The notes: a model not told the origin generated them from the sequence alone. A stretch of 51,637 nucleotides of DNA from Paenibacillus sp. SZ31 (GCF_012912005.1 NZ_JABBEA010000026.1:1-51637), one strand, 5' to 3'. Shown: positions 1-10,100, numbered from the stretch's first letter. Translations and numbers: made by a program.

Positions 1-273
1 CACGAAAATGCTTGGGTTGGAAGACCGCTCACGAATCTTTCGCAGAAGAACTGTCGCACTTGGTTTGACAATCCGTCTTATAACTAATTCATCATTATCA
101 CGAATTATTATGCCTTCAGAAATAACTATCTCACATAGCCGCTCCACTTCGTCTATGGGTAAAGAGGCAGAATCTGCATTCTTCAATATATCATCATAAG
201 TGATGTATCCCTTTTTATTTGCTAGCTCAATTAACGTAGATGAAACTTGTTTCCTAGCTTCGCCTATGCCCAT
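1..273 (-). CDS. Partial protein with winged-helix (sigma-70 region 1.1-like) N-terminus
   Basis: The reading frame starts with ATG at 273 and stays open for 91 codons to the left edge, so only the N-terminus is present. The visible part is a compact helical unit (residues about 10-65) with the pattern LIELANKKGYITYDDIL followed by an acidic linker and IDEVERLCEIVISEGI. This resembles the small helical domain of sigma-70 region 1.1, which also occurs at the start of some defence proteins; that likeness is my reading of the pattern and not a computed match. The gene follows the 182-aa gene by 26 bases on the same strand, so it is probably the last visible member of the same operon. The ribosome site is weak. 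The catalytic part, if any, lies outside the window, so function cannot be given. Confidence 0.6.
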   Translation of the reverse strand, partial: MGIGEARKQVSSTLIELANKKGYITYDDILKNADSASLPIDEVERLCEIVISEGIIIRDNDELVIRRIVKPSATVLLRKIRERSSNPSIFV

Positions 274-299
274 ATAAAACACCAACTTAAGAGTGTGTG

Positions 300-848
300 C
301 TAACTTCTAGCCAAAGCACACAAATCCAGAATTTTTTCATCGGTAATAGTCTCATTGTATCTCTCGTTAAATTGTTCCATGAAGTCATATAGTTTAGTCA
401 TATAATCTTCAGGAGTCGTTGCACCTTCAATTAACTTCTCATATAGTACTTCAACTCCACCTAAAACGTATTGGTTGTAAGACTGTTCATCAGCTAGTGT
501 CTCTTCACTTTCATCACCATAATTCCTAAAAGCCTTATCCACCCTTTTTTCAAAGTCTTGTTCGTTTTTTTCGTCTAGCAGCATGAGAAGTCGATAATTA
601 TATTTTAATATTGAATCGTCTTTAATTAACTGTTCAGGGAATATCTTTGTGGTGTTACTCCCTGATTTATCAAGATTAGCAGTTCTTCCATACAAGAAAC
701 CAATTAGTGGAGCTAAAATATAGACATCAATATTTCGATTAAATATCTTTGATATCCCATTATCATCAAATTGAGATGTTAATTTATTTACCTTGTCTGC
801 GTGAGACCCACGAAAAGAATACTCTTTCTGAAATAACAATGTTTTCAC
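300..848 (-). CDS. Unrecognised 182-aa protein of the defence operon
   Basis: I do not recognise this family. The protein is soluble by eye, with no signal peptide or membrane segment. Its first half contains the stretch DVYILAPLIGFLYGR, and its second half is helical and acidic. The ATG at 848 overlaps the stop of the DndD-like gene by four bases (ATGA), the classic sign of translational coupling, and codon use is as AT-rich as its neighbours. A fixed place after a DndD-like ATPase suggests a small subunit of the same complex, comparable in position to the small third components of phosphorothioate-linked restriction sets such as DndFGH or SspFGH. That role is inferred from position only. 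Confidence 0.75.
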   Translation of the reverse strand: MKTLLFQKEYSFRGSHADKVNKLTSQFDDNGISKIFNRNIDVYILAPLIGFLYGRTANLDKSGSNTTKIFPEQLIKDDSILKYNYRLLMLLDEKNEQDFEKRVDKAFRNYGDESEETLADEQSYNQYVLGGVEVLYEKLIEGATTPEDYMTKLYDFMEQFNERYNETITDEKILDLCALARS

Positions 849-2839
849 CTCGCGATTAGATAGGTTTCAAATTCATTCTTTTTATCAAACAAGTATCTCT
901 TTCCAACCTTCTCTCCCATGTTTTCCTCCGCAATTTCTCCATCAGTATCTTTAATGAAAATAATAACCTGCTCAGCAATACTTGGAAGAGCATCACATAC
1001 TGTTTTAATCCTACGTCTATCAAATGCTGAGAGGGGTGCATCCATGACTAATGGATAAGGCTCCGATTCAAGAAGCTTGCTATCGTTATCTCGTTCCACA
1101 CTATTTTCTCGCGCCAATTTTATAATTCCAGAAATAAATGCGAATATGACAGAGATACTTTGCGCTGTGGAAGTTTCAATATCATTACTAAAACCACTAT
1201 CATCTTCAACAATGACCTGAATATTGTAGTTTTCATCCACATTTATTGACATACCACCTTCATAAATGCTTTTAAAAATATCATTCACATAATGCTCTAA
1301 TTTCTGGCGAGTTTCATTCTCATTTTGTTTATATACTCTTAATAATTCATCATACATATATTGTGCATATACTTTATAAATTTCTATTTTTTTGTTTTTC
1401 TCATCTCTTAGAGTAAGCTCACCCCGCTCAGTAATTAAACGATCACGATTAGTCTCATATGCCCCTTTGTTTCTATTTAGTTCATCTCTTTCAGCAATTC
1501 GATCTCGAATAGTCTTTTCATAACGTGAAAGATCCTTTTGAAGGTGACCTATGCCTTCCTTTCCTTCTATTTGTTTTTCAATGGATTGTATATCCGATGT
1601 CAACTGTTCAATCTGAATTTCACTGTCCCTTATAGACTTGTATTCGTCTGTTATAGACTCAAACAAATCATTGGATGATCTGGTTTTGGATTCAGATTCG
1701 GTCACAAACTGATTTATTAACATACCAATAGAGTGAGGTGGTAAATACTCTAATGCTTTATTTAACTCATTATAAGCATTTTTTCCGAATTCAACTTTTG
1801 TACCGCAAACACAAACCCCACGTTTAATAAGAAATTCTATAGTACGTGCATGCATATCTGGAATCCCTTTATCAAGTTTGTTTGATTTCGAAAGGGAGTC
1901 TAATGATTTGAAAATTAATGATTTAGCAAAATAAGATGTAGGGTTAGTATTGAATTTCTTTAGCATCTTTGCCATTGATGAGAACTTTGACTGCTTTATT
2001 TTAGTCAGTATTTCAGTCAATCGTTGTTTTTCCTTTTGAAGTCTCTCAGTCTCGGCCATCCCAATTAATTTTTTATTAATCTCGTCACATTTTTCCTGCG
2101 CTAGCTCCATTTCAGTACTTATTTCACTAAGTCTTTTATCAATCCTTTCTATTTCATCTTGGGCGTTTTGAATTTCTTGAGTATACTGTGCGATTCTTAT
2201 ATCACTTTTTGAATCATAGCTTTCATTATAGCTACCAATTACTCCATACTTAGATGTAGGTTTCAAATGTTCTATAGCTGCAATAAATGCATTAAGCCCT
2301 AACAGACCTCTTACTGCCTGTGCAAAATCTTGACTTCTTCCTTTTTTTATTTCTTTACTCATATTACCTATACGTTCCCCATCAAAGAAAAAGTATTTAG
2401 ACAACTCTTTTGGTAATATCTGCTTCATATAAGAATCTACTTCTAAAGCCCTGACAAATTCTTGCTGTCCATCTTTTTTGTAAATTATATTAAAAGTTGC
2501 ATTGTTAGCTTTCGTCTTTCCTACACTATCCTTCTTATAGAGTTGTTCTCGAACAATAGTATATTCATTATTACTGTGTACTAGGTTAATCTCAACTCGA
2601 ACTTGTAACTCTTGGCCTAGCAGCAACTTTTTTTCCAGAGCACGATTTGCTACTACCTTATCTTCAAAATCCGTGTCTCCATACAGACACCATGTAAACG
2701 CTTGGGCAAGAGTAGTTTTACCTGACCCATTTTCCCCCATGATAACTGTTACATTCCTTACATCACTCGTAGCAAATTCAATATTTTGCTCTCCGATAAA
2801 TTGCCGGAAGTTAATAAGCTTAAGGGATTTTAGTAACAT
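845..2839 (-). CDS. DndD-like SMC/Rad50-type ATPase with zinc-hook motif
   Basis: This 664-aa protein has the layout of the DndD/Rad50 branch of ABC ATPases. Walker A (GENGSGKTT) is at residues 35-43. The phrase KYFFFDGERIG at 149-159 is typical of DndD proteins. Long coiled-coil arms (about 215-285 and 400-490) flank a Cys-x-Cys turn (VCVCG, Cys343 and Cys345) that resembles a zinc hook. A Walker B region (YPLVMDAPLSAFD) lies near residues 605-617. Such proteins couple ATP hydrolysis to DNA handling or to control of a partner nuclease. DndD itself acts in phosphorothioate modification or its regulation. Here the gene sits in the operon with the PLD-helicase, not with the modification genes, so I favour a role in interference. 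Its start overlaps the 53-aa gene. Confidence 0.85.
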   Translation of the reverse strand: MLLKSLKLINFRQFIGEQNIEFATSDVRNVTVIMGENGSGKTTLAQAFTWCLYGDTDFEDKVVANRALEKKLLLGQELQVRVEINLVHSNNEYTIVREQLYKKDSVGKTKANNATFNIIYKKDGQQEFVRALEVDSYMKQILPKELSKYFFFDGERIGNMSKEIKKGRSQDFAQAVRGLLGLNAFIAAIEHLKPTSKYGVIGSYNESYDSKSDIRIAQYTQEIQNAQDEIERIDKRLSEISTEMELAQEKCDEINKKLIGMAETERLQKEKQRLTEILTKIKQSKFSSMAKMLKKFNTNPTSYFAKSLIFKSLDSLSKSNKLDKGIPDMHARTIEFLIKRGVCVCGTKVEFGKNAYNELNKALEYLPPHSIGMLINQFVTESESKTRSSNDLFESITDEYKSIRDSEIQIEQLTSDIQSIEKQIEGKEGIGHLQKDLSRYEKTIRDRIAERDELNRNKGAYETNRDRLITERGELTLRDEKNKKIEIYKVYAQYMYDELLRVYKQNENETRQKLEHYVNDIFKSIYEGGMSINVDENYNIQVIVEDDSGFSNDIETSTAQSISVIFAFISGIIKLARENSVERDNDSKLLESEPYPLVMDAPLSAFDRRRIKTVCDALPSIAEQVIIFIKDTDGEIAEENMGEKVGKRYLFDKKNEFETYLIAR

Positions 2840-2991
2840 TCTACTTCCTCCTCAATGGCCTTCTTAATTTTCCTGACCATTTCAGCATTATTAAGTTGTT
2901 TAGTCCTAAGATTCTGCTTTTCCATAATAATCAACTTTTTCAGAAGACGATCTGCTTTTTTCTTATCTATTTGAATTTGCGTGTCAATCAT
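2830..2991 (-). CDS. Small 53-aa basic/helical protein between helicase and DndD-like genes
   Basis: An open frame of 53 codons starts with ATG at 2991. A GGGGAG-type ribosome site lies about ten bases upstream, 30 bases after the helicase stop. It ends at 2830, overlapping the start of the DndD-like gene by ten bases in another frame. The product is lysine-rich and predicted helical (MIDTQIQIDKKKADRLLKK at the start, KAIEEEVECY at the end). It has no membrane segment. The tight overlap on both sides argues that it is translated and coupled to the ATPase gene. It may be a small adaptor, or only a coupling ORF that brings ribosomes to the next start. No family is recognised. Confidence 0.6.
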   Translation of the reverse strand: MIDTQIQIDKKKADRLLKKLIIMEKQNLRTKQLNNAEMVRKIKKAIEEEVECY

Positions 2992-3021
2992 AAAAAACTC
3001 TGCTCCCCTCAGTTATTCAAT

Positions 3022-5196
3022 TTAGACATCGTTCAGGTAATAGCTATCTTTTATTTCTTGAAGGATCTTGTCTGCTTCCATAGCATTCATTGCAATTCTA
3101 GCAAACTCATCAGCACGGTTTAGTTCATTTTTTATCAGAGAATAATCTTTCTTCATCTCTTCAATAGTCAACGATGAAACTTCGTCTAAAGGGCGTGGTG
3201 TTGTTATAAAGTCGTAAACTTCAGCATAATCCTTACCCTCAGCAAGACGGAGAACACGCCCACGTCTCTGAATATATTCTTTTGGATTTGTCGTACTAGC
3301 CAGGATGAATGCAACTTTTATTTTAGGAATGTTTACACCTTCATCTAGACATTTAATTGCGATAAGCGCCTGCAAATTAGTTCCTTGTTCAAATTCACGT
3401 TTTAATATCTCACGTTCTTCTACATCTTCCTTAGATGTAAATTGTGAGACCTTCATATTTAGTTCATTTCCTAACATAAGGGTTACCGCATCAATCTGTC
3501 TGATATCGTCTTCATCAACAATTGTATAGTCATCGTTCTCATTCAACAAAGAAGCAGCACCACAATATATAAGTAGGTAGCTATCGTGTACATATGGCTG
3601 AATAACTTCTTTTAGTTTACTAATTTTTGATTTTGCCGCGGCGACAAGTCTCGCTCTTTTGAGAGCCAGCCTCTCACCCTTCTCAGATAATTTTTTCTTT
3701 CCATTTTTGTCAACTATAACGCACTTGTTTATCTCCTGAGATAACAAAGTATAAGCTTCGAGCTCACTCTCGTTTAAGTTAACTATAATAGGGTAATATT
3801 TATATGGTGTTAACTTTTTTTCTTTGATTGCTCTTTCTAAAGGGTATTCAATACATTTAGGTCCGAAATATCCCTTTAATTTATCTGTCCCTTCTTCATC
3901 ATTATGTCGTTCTAAAGTAGCCGAGAGAGCCAGACGATAACTAATTTTTTCACTTAACATTAGGCTCAGTCTTGTTGATCCAAAGTTATGAGCTTCGTCA
4001 ACCAGCAATAAAATATTTCCTTTCATTTTTTCAATCTGCAACTGTACATAGTCGGATGTAAATGTAGCATTAGTACAAATAAAGCAAAAATTTCTTCTGT
4101 TTTTCACCTTTAACTTATGGTCACGTACAGCAATACTCAGTTGTTGCTTCCAATCCTTTTGAGCGGAGCTACTATACCCAACTATAGGTTTTAGATTAAA
4201 CATGACGATGTCCCCTACCCATTGCTCAACTAGATGTTGGTATGGACAAACAATAATAATTGCCAATTCATCATCCAGTACTTGTGACAAACGTGACGCT
4301 GCCCCAAGACCGGTATAAGTCTTTCCTGTACCTGTCGCCATATCGAAGATTCCTTGGAACCCTTGTTTCTCCCAAGCATCAATTGCTTTGGTTTGATAAT
4401 CGTGAAACTGAAAACCTTCAGGAGCTCTTGGTCCAATAGATATATCATTGTTTGTAGAAAAAACCGTTTTAGTTTCCATCAAAATTTCATTTGGATACTC
4501 TTTAATATCAACATCTAAATCTATATATTTTTTTTTATAGGTTTGGAGTTTCTCTCTAGCCACATTCGGGAAATCTATAATTTTCATTTTTGACATTGTA
4601 TTATTCCAAAGGGAGGAAAAAGCACACTTTTTAGCCTCGACACGCTCCGCGTCTTCTGTCCAAGAACAGAATACATCAATTGTTTCATAATTATGAGAAA
4701 AGGCTGTTCCCGTTTCATTAAGGGAACCTGTAAAGGCAACTATTTCATTGTCCTCACTGTAAATTAATCCAAGCTTTTCATGATACATTCCGATTTTTTT
4801 ATCGCTTTCGAGGAAGGCTATTTTAATATCTAAGCGATCCTGGGCAATAAGAGTCGCCAACAAATTTAACCTTTGTTCTTCAAAATAATTCCTCGGTTCA
4901 GTTATTGCATTTAAAATTGCCCGTTCAATTATTACATCTCTCTCTTCGTAGCCCTTAGCAATCGCCTGAATATCATCCTCTTGAAGACGCGGGGAAGCTA
5001 TTAACTGAATACGACCAGCATTATCCACCATCCTTGAAATACCGTAGGAGATCTCTATTAATGCAGTGGAAGAAAAAAATCCTACTGCTCTTTGATATAA
5101 ATTCGCTTTATCTAGCAATGGAATATAAAAGTTATTCACTATATCATCAGAAAATGATCTATACTCTTTTTTTATGTACATATCTTTGTATCCCAT
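3022..5196 (-). CDS. PLD-nuclease / DEAH helicase fusion protein
   Basis: The 724-aa protein joins an N-terminal phospholipase-D-type nuclease domain to a superfamily 2 helicase. The PLD motif is seen as HEKLGLIYS (His139, Lys141) followed by GSLNETGTAFSHNYE (Asn160). The helicase part has Walker A MATGTGKT at about 285-292, DEAH at 399-402, the motif III phrase LALSATLER, and the arginine-finger region QRRGRVLRLAEGKD near the C-terminus. Only one HKD half is evident, so dimerisation would be needed for nuclease chemistry. The protein should translocate on DNA and cut or nick it. It is the first gene of the operon that continues with the 53-aa protein and the DndD-like ATPase, and a promoter is visible upstream. 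A phosphorothioate-linked interference role is inferred from the neighbouring SspBCD-like genes. Confidence 0.85.
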   Translation of the reverse strand: MGYKDMYIKKEYRSFSDDIVNNFYIPLLDKANLYQRAVGFFSSTALIEISYGISRMVDNAGRIQLIASPRLQEDDIQAIAKGYEERDVIIERAILNAITEPRNYFEEQRLNLLATLIAQDRLDIKIAFLESDKKIGMYHEKLGLIYSEDNEIVAFTGSLNETGTAFSHNYETIDVFCSWTEDAERVEAKKCAFSSLWNNTMSKMKIIDFPNVAREKLQTYKKKYIDLDVDIKEYPNEILMETKTVFSTNNDISIGPRAPEGFQFHDYQTKAIDAWEKQGFQGIFDMATGTGKTYTGLGAASRLSQVLDDELAIIIVCPYQHLVEQWVGDIVMFNLKPIVGYSSSAQKDWKQQLSIAVRDHKLKVKNRRNFCFICTNATFTSDYVQLQIEKMKGNILLLVDEAHNFGSTRLSLMLSEKISYRLALSATLERHNDEEGTDKLKGYFGPKCIEYPLERAIKEKKLTPYKYYPIIVNLNESELEAYTLLSQEINKCVIVDKNGKKKLSEKGERLALKRARLVAAAKSKISKLKEVIQPYVHDSYLLIYCGAASLLNENDDYTIVDEDDIRQIDAVTLMLGNELNMKVSQFTSKEDVEEREILKREFEQGTNLQALIAIKCLDEGVNIPKIKVAFILASTTNPKEYIQRRGRVLRLAEGKDYAEVYDFITTPRPLDEVSSLTIEEMKKDYSLIKNELNRADEFARIAMNAMEADKILQEIKDSYYLNDV

Positions 5197-5274
5197 AGAA
5201 CGCCCCCATAATTAAAAAATCAAAAATCGTGACTAAAGAACCTGTTTTTGTCTAATTTTCCCTTTATGTATTAC

Positions 5275-5304
5275 ACTATAACTATAGTACTATAAAGTAT
5301 GCAA
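5275..5304 (-). promoter_or_regulatory. Predicted promoter of the PLD-helicase operon with internal palindrome
   Basis: On the minus strand TTGCAT (5304-5299) is followed after 18 bases by TATAGT (5280-5275), about 80 bases before the helicase start. The spacer contains the perfect palindrome TATAGTACTATA (5283-5294). Its place between -35 and -10 suits a repressor site, possibly for the XRE protein encoded at 11812, but this is inference. Confidence 0.45.
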
Positions 5305-5337
5305 ATCCACCTATATTATAAATTAATAAGAAAGTCT

Positions 5338-6273
5338 GACTCACGATGGTGTTCCCCCTAAAGGTAGACATAAAAAAAGAAATCATGTTATAAAGAACTC
5401 AATACTAGAAACCGGAGAAGATTTTTGTTATGCCAGCTAAAAAACGAAAAGAGAGCTTTTTTATTTGCGAGTTGAAGAAGACTAGACGTATAATCCCGTG
5501 TGTTGTTCTACAGAATCGTTGAAATCACACGTGCAGCTTATTACAAATGGAGGAAGACTAACGCCAGCAGAACGAAGCAAGTTGACTGAGATGCTGGTCT
5601 GAAAGCAGATATTCTGGGCATTTACCAGATTGGAGAGAGAAGGCTTGGTGTAGAATCAAAAGGAGATCCGTCGCTGATAAGAGAGCTTAATATTCGTTTC
5701 GTGATTTGAAAGAACCGTCAGTTTACTGGCCGAAGACCGTTGATACTATTCCGCAATGTCTTATCCAGTCAACTCGGCTACAGCTCCCCTGCAGAAGCGA
5801 GTTGACCGGCGTTACCTATATATGAATTAGTTGTCTCTCCGTTGTGATAGACCTGTATATAATGAGATTTTCGCTTGGGAGCTTACTCCAACGAATTGAC
5901 TCTAGTTAGTTACGGACAAGGTGAAGTAGCTGAAGAGCCACCCCGGCAGTTTGCTTCATTAAGCTCGGGATTTCAGTATACTCTCCCAAGCTATACCACT
6001 TATTTGAAGAGAAAATGAAAGAAAGCCATTCCAGTCGATGAGTCTGCTTCGACAACGCTTGTATGGAATCGCTCTTTTCCCGTATGAAAATCGAGAAAAA
6101 TTTGGAGAAGCCTGTTTTGAGCAATAGGAGTTAAATCAAGAAATTTTATTCCGTTTTTAACGAGGAACGTTTCCATAATAAACTTGGCGACCTCTCTCCC
6201 ATTGTATTCAGGGAAAAGGTCGCCACTTAAAGGGAAATTCTCTTTTTATTGTTTACTTGACGGGGTTATGCTC
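5338..6273 (+). mobile_element. Decayed IS3-family insertion sequence (IS150/IS2-like)
   Basis: The stretch between the two defence operons carries the ruins of an IS3-type element. The left end around 5347-5370 ends in CCCCCTAAAGGTAGACA. The right end at 6250-6273 reads TGTTTACTTGACGGGG. They are imperfect inverted copies of each other and have the look of IS3-group ends. Between them is the remnant of an OrfB transposase, listed separately, broken by many stops and frameshifts. The OrfA half is not recognisable. The element is far too damaged to move itself. Its presence probably records how the two halves of the island came together or were separated. Confidence 0.7.
5430..6230 (+). pseudogene. 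IS3-family OrfB transposase remnant (rve integrase core)
   Basis: Translation in shifting frames gives pieces typical of IS3 OrfB. Near 5535-5560 is AYYKW-like text (LLQME in another frame). Near 5640-5670 is a GYRRI-like region. VTYIY near 5812-5826 corresponds to the DxTYI of the DDE core. At the end EERFHNKLGDLSPIVFREKV (6162-6224) is followed by a stop at 6228-6230, the usual IS3 C-terminus with NEER and LSP phrases. Stops and frameshifts occur throughout and the catalytic triad is not intact, so no product is expected. The open frames on either strand here, such as 5906-6124 minus, are fragments of this decay. Confidence 0.75.
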
Positions 6274-6282
6274 TTTACGTTT

Positions 6283-7158
6283 TCATGAAAATGAACATAC
6301 ACAAGGAATATCAGCATCCTCTTGAAATAGATACTTTTCAAATCCCTCTGATTCTAACTTTCCCCTGAACTCTTTTAATGTGTAGGGACCAGCGTTTTTC
6401 TTGAGAATTGAAACATTTTTCTTGAAGGAATCTCTAAAACGTTCTTCCATCTCTTCCTGTTCTTTATAACGTTCAGGCCAGATAGCATAGAGTATAGCAT
6501 AGTGTTGGAAGCCACCCCTAACGCATTTCCCCGCACAATTCGCATGAGAAAAACCTTTGATATTGTGTTTAATTAAAATCTCAGCATTTTCATTGCCTTC
6601 TTCAGCTAGCTGTTCAGCAATAGTATACATTCTTGGGAGTTTAATTCCCCACTCTTCTTGAATAATACCTTTTGCGTCTAAGTCTTCTCTAAAAAGTTCA
6701 ATTAAAGGAAATCTAGTTTCAATAGGCTCCAAGGGAAAATGACTATAAAAATCCTTTAAATTGTCTGCTCGATGACTCTCGTGAGGACCTATTCCAAAAT
6801 AAAGAATAGGCTCTATATCTTGTTCATTTCTAAGTTCATCTTCTAAAAATATAATCGTTTGTCTTACTTTTAGTTCTTCGGAACATTTTGCTAGTCTTGC
6901 ATTTCCTAGGAATCGAGTTTCATGAAAAACCTCTTCTGGTGTTCTGCCATCAATTCTCTGGGTAATTTCTATCCCTATATAATCAGCTACCTCTTGCATA
7001 AATCGATAGTTGTCTTCATCTTCCCATAAAGTGTTTGTAAAAAACAAAACACAATTTTCTTTGCCATAAGTTTGAACCATATGATGTGCTACATACGCAC
7101 TTCCTGCTCCGCCACTAAACATAGCCACATGGACTTTTCTTTTTTTAGTTCCGTCCAT
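6283..7158 (-). CDS. sspD: SspD-like PAPS-reductase-family ATP pyrophosphatase
   Basis: The enzyme belongs to the PAPS reductase / DndC-type adenine-nucleotide alpha-hydrolase group. The PP-loop is visible as VAMFSGGAGSAYVA close to the N-terminus. A cysteine-rich region (HANCAGKCVRGG) and other cysteines (AKCSEELK, and PCVCSFS at the end) could carry an iron-sulfur cluster or relay sulfur. In phosphorothioation the protein would activate the DNA backbone with ATP for sulfur insertion. I place the start at ATG 7158, which has GGAG seven bases upstream; an ATG at 7176 in the same frame would overlap the ATPase gene by 14 bases. It follows the DUF4007 and ATPase genes in the order known for sspBCD. 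A BREX type 4 BrxP role was considered but the companion genes differ. Confidence 0.75.
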   Translation of the reverse strand: MDGTKKRKVHVAMFSGGAGSAYVAHHMVQTYGKENCVLFFTNTLWEDEDNYRFMQEVADYIGIEITQRIDGRTPEEVFHETRFLGNARLAKCSEELKVRQTIIFLEDELRNEQDIEPILYFGIGPHESHRADNLKDFYSHFPLEPIETRFPLIELFREDLDAKGIIQEEWGIKLPRMYTIAEQLAEEGNENAEILIKHNIKGFSHANCAGKCVRGGFQHYAILYAIWPERYKEQEEMEERFRDSFKKNVSILKKNAGPYTLKEFRGKLESEGFEKYLFQEDADIPCVCSFS

Positions 7159-7162
7159 TTCC

Positions 7163-10100
7163 TCACTCCATGTCACTTACATATTTTTCGAATATTTTGT
7201 AAACTACGAATTCTAATTCTTGCCGAGAAACACTCTTTTTTGTAACACTAATTAGCCTATCTAAATTATCATACATCACTTTAGATTTAACAGATAAGTC
7301 TACTTCATTTATTATTTTTTTACTATGACCAATCTGTACTGGAATTCCTTCATCCGTTTTTATTAAATCTTCTTGAGTATCATGTGCTAAAATATCCTGG
7401 TTCAATTGATTAATAAGAATATCATATGTGGCATCAGACCAATCTTCAAGCCGTACACCAACATACATTTCTACGAAACGTATTAACCATCCAGATTCGA
7501 GATCGCTTTCGTTGTGTAGGGCTCTGTTTAAAGAATTTAATAGATTGTTTCTTGGATTTTTATTCAAATCGTGTTTACCAAGCCACCCAGAGAGCTCATT
7601 GAAATTGTTTACTCCTAAGATAGAACAAATATTATCTTCGAGTTGCTTTCCTAATACATTAATGCGGCTTTCTCCATAATCTTTTAAAGAAACCATATTA
7701 TCGAATTCATCATAATATTTATCAAACAGAATTTTCATACTTTCTTGTGGACTAATTTCCGAGCGACGGATACACTCTCTAAACCAACTAAATTGATCGT
7801 CGACATTGTTTGATAGCTGCGTATACCTCGGTAAAGTCCTATACCACTTTAGTAATGTTCCAGCGATAAAAATAGTCCGAGATTTATTAACAAGTCTTCC
7901 CTCTGTGGAATTAGAAAACTCCACTTCTATTTTCCTGTAGAAATCAATATGCTTTTCATCAATTCTTTCATACTTATACTGATATTGACCTGCTCCTATT
8001 TCTACGATGATTTCAAAAAGTTTATTCCCATTAAGCCCTGGTACAAACATATCATTGCTGTACAACATAAATTCACTTAGCCTATCACTTAACATCGCCA
8101 CTAACAAAACTGGTACAACTGGTTTTCTGATCCCAAAAGGTGAGTCTGTAAACAAATTAATAATATCTTTAAATTCACCATACGGCTTATGATCCAATAA
8201 TTCTATTAAACGCTGTCTTAGAACAGCATAGGGCTCGTATTGAATATTTTGAAACTCGGCATTGTTTATATTCAAGTCAAACCGCCCATTATTTTTAAAC
8301 ACTGACGCGTATATACTATACTCAGGGCCATTACCCTCAATGCCAAACCTTTCAAAACGGGGTTTCTCCATCATTAGATCAATTAATTTAATAGCACCAT
8401 TTTTCTGGGGGGAAGATATGATAGTCCTGTTGAACGAATCATTAAGAATCACCGGTGTGTATCTAAATAATTCATGGCACTTTTCTGAAAGGAAATCACC
8501 CAACGTCACATCGTTTATAAAGCTCAACTTTTCACCGTTGTAGTACCATGAATCTTTTGAAAAGGTATCTATTTCATCCAAGTAATCAGAAACCATAAAT
8601 TTTGATTCATTGAGCAGAAGAATTATCTCTTCTTTAATACCTTTATCTTCTTCGATAAATGCTTTATTTTTCAAAAGTTGCTCTAATACAAAAATATTTT
8701 TTAGTTCCTCTTGAATAACCACTAAGGGCTTAGAATGTAAGTATAAGAGGGTACCACTCTCTTTACTTATCTTTAAAATCTCTTCAAATTTTTCATTGTT
8801 ATGATAGTCAGAACCCAGCAATAGATATTGAATCGTAAGGTCAGCGACTTGTTCTCCAACTATACTCTTGTAATCTGGAATATCTAAGTCGCATACGAAT
8901 TGTACTGAAGCAAACCTTGTCATACCTTTAGTATCATTATATTGTTGAGGAAAATAATATTTCTTGCTTAAATTTCTGAACATTATTTCTTTTTGTATTT
9001 TTTTATTAATTTGCAAAGAGGCTTTGTCTGACTCTATTCTTTCCTGTAGGTTAACGGAATTACCTGCAAACAACTCCCAGTAATTACTCACTCTATTGTA
9101 TCTGAGTATTTTATTATCACTTAATATTTGAATAACTGATTCTAAGTCTGCGTTATTTCCATTAAATACAAATGATATAAACTCATCCGTCAATCTTACT
9201 TCAGACTGTAATCCACAGATATTCCAAAGTGATACGAACTTTATTAAATTTATAGCTAACTCCTGTTGTAGAAGATCACTTGGGATTCTCGCGATAGCCT
9301 TTTTCAACAGTAAAAAGTGTCCAGCTAATTCCTCGGAAGTTATATCTCTCGAATCAGGGAAAAAGTAATCAAATAATTGATGCGGCAAATAATAGTTATT
9401 CGTTTTTTTTATGTGATTATGGAACCCACCACTATCTTGACTTTCCAAGAAAGTAAATAATGTCCTCTCGTTTTGTCCAAAAACACTCGTTAACTGCGGC
9501 AACATAAATAGAGAGACGGGATGTAAGGGATACATCCCCTTCAAGATCAATTTTTCCTTTTCTGTCTGGTTTAAGCTTGGGAATAAAGTATACTCCCTTA
9601 ATTTGTCGCGGCTATATTCAAACAACTCATTACTAATTTCAGGTTTATTCTCTAAATTCTCAGATATAACAATTTCAGCTAAACGAAGAAACGTAGCTTG
9701 ATCGTTCTTAATGAAATATTGTCTAAACCTCTTCTCTATGCGCTGAAATTCACTAATTGCTTCTTCGCCTAAACCACTAAAATACTGACGAAGACCTTTA
9801 TGTGTAACAAGCAATAGATGTATTAACTCATTGCGGTTAGCAATCTCGGCGAGGTCTTGAATATCTTGCATAGCCTCATTAAATTTTGAATCATTTAGTC
9901 CCTGTAAGAATCGCGCGAACTCATCATATACAATGAAAACACCTATATTATTCTCGTGTAGTATTTTTAAAACATATTCTATTTGAGTTATAAAACTTTG
10001 ATTGTAATCAATGTCAAAAGAAGCACCCGAAGTCAATTGAGAGTATAATTCAGAAAAGTAGGAGATCTCTTTCTCATTTTGTTTATTTATTTCGGTAATC

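Noticed and set aside
845..2839. Classical dndBCDE operon because of the DndD-like gene
   Set aside because: There are no DndB, DndC in place, or DndE-like neighbours, and the gene is coupled to a helicase instead.
5906..6124. 72-aa minus-strand frame in the IS remnant
   Set aside because: It is antisense to the transposase fragments and arises from their decay.
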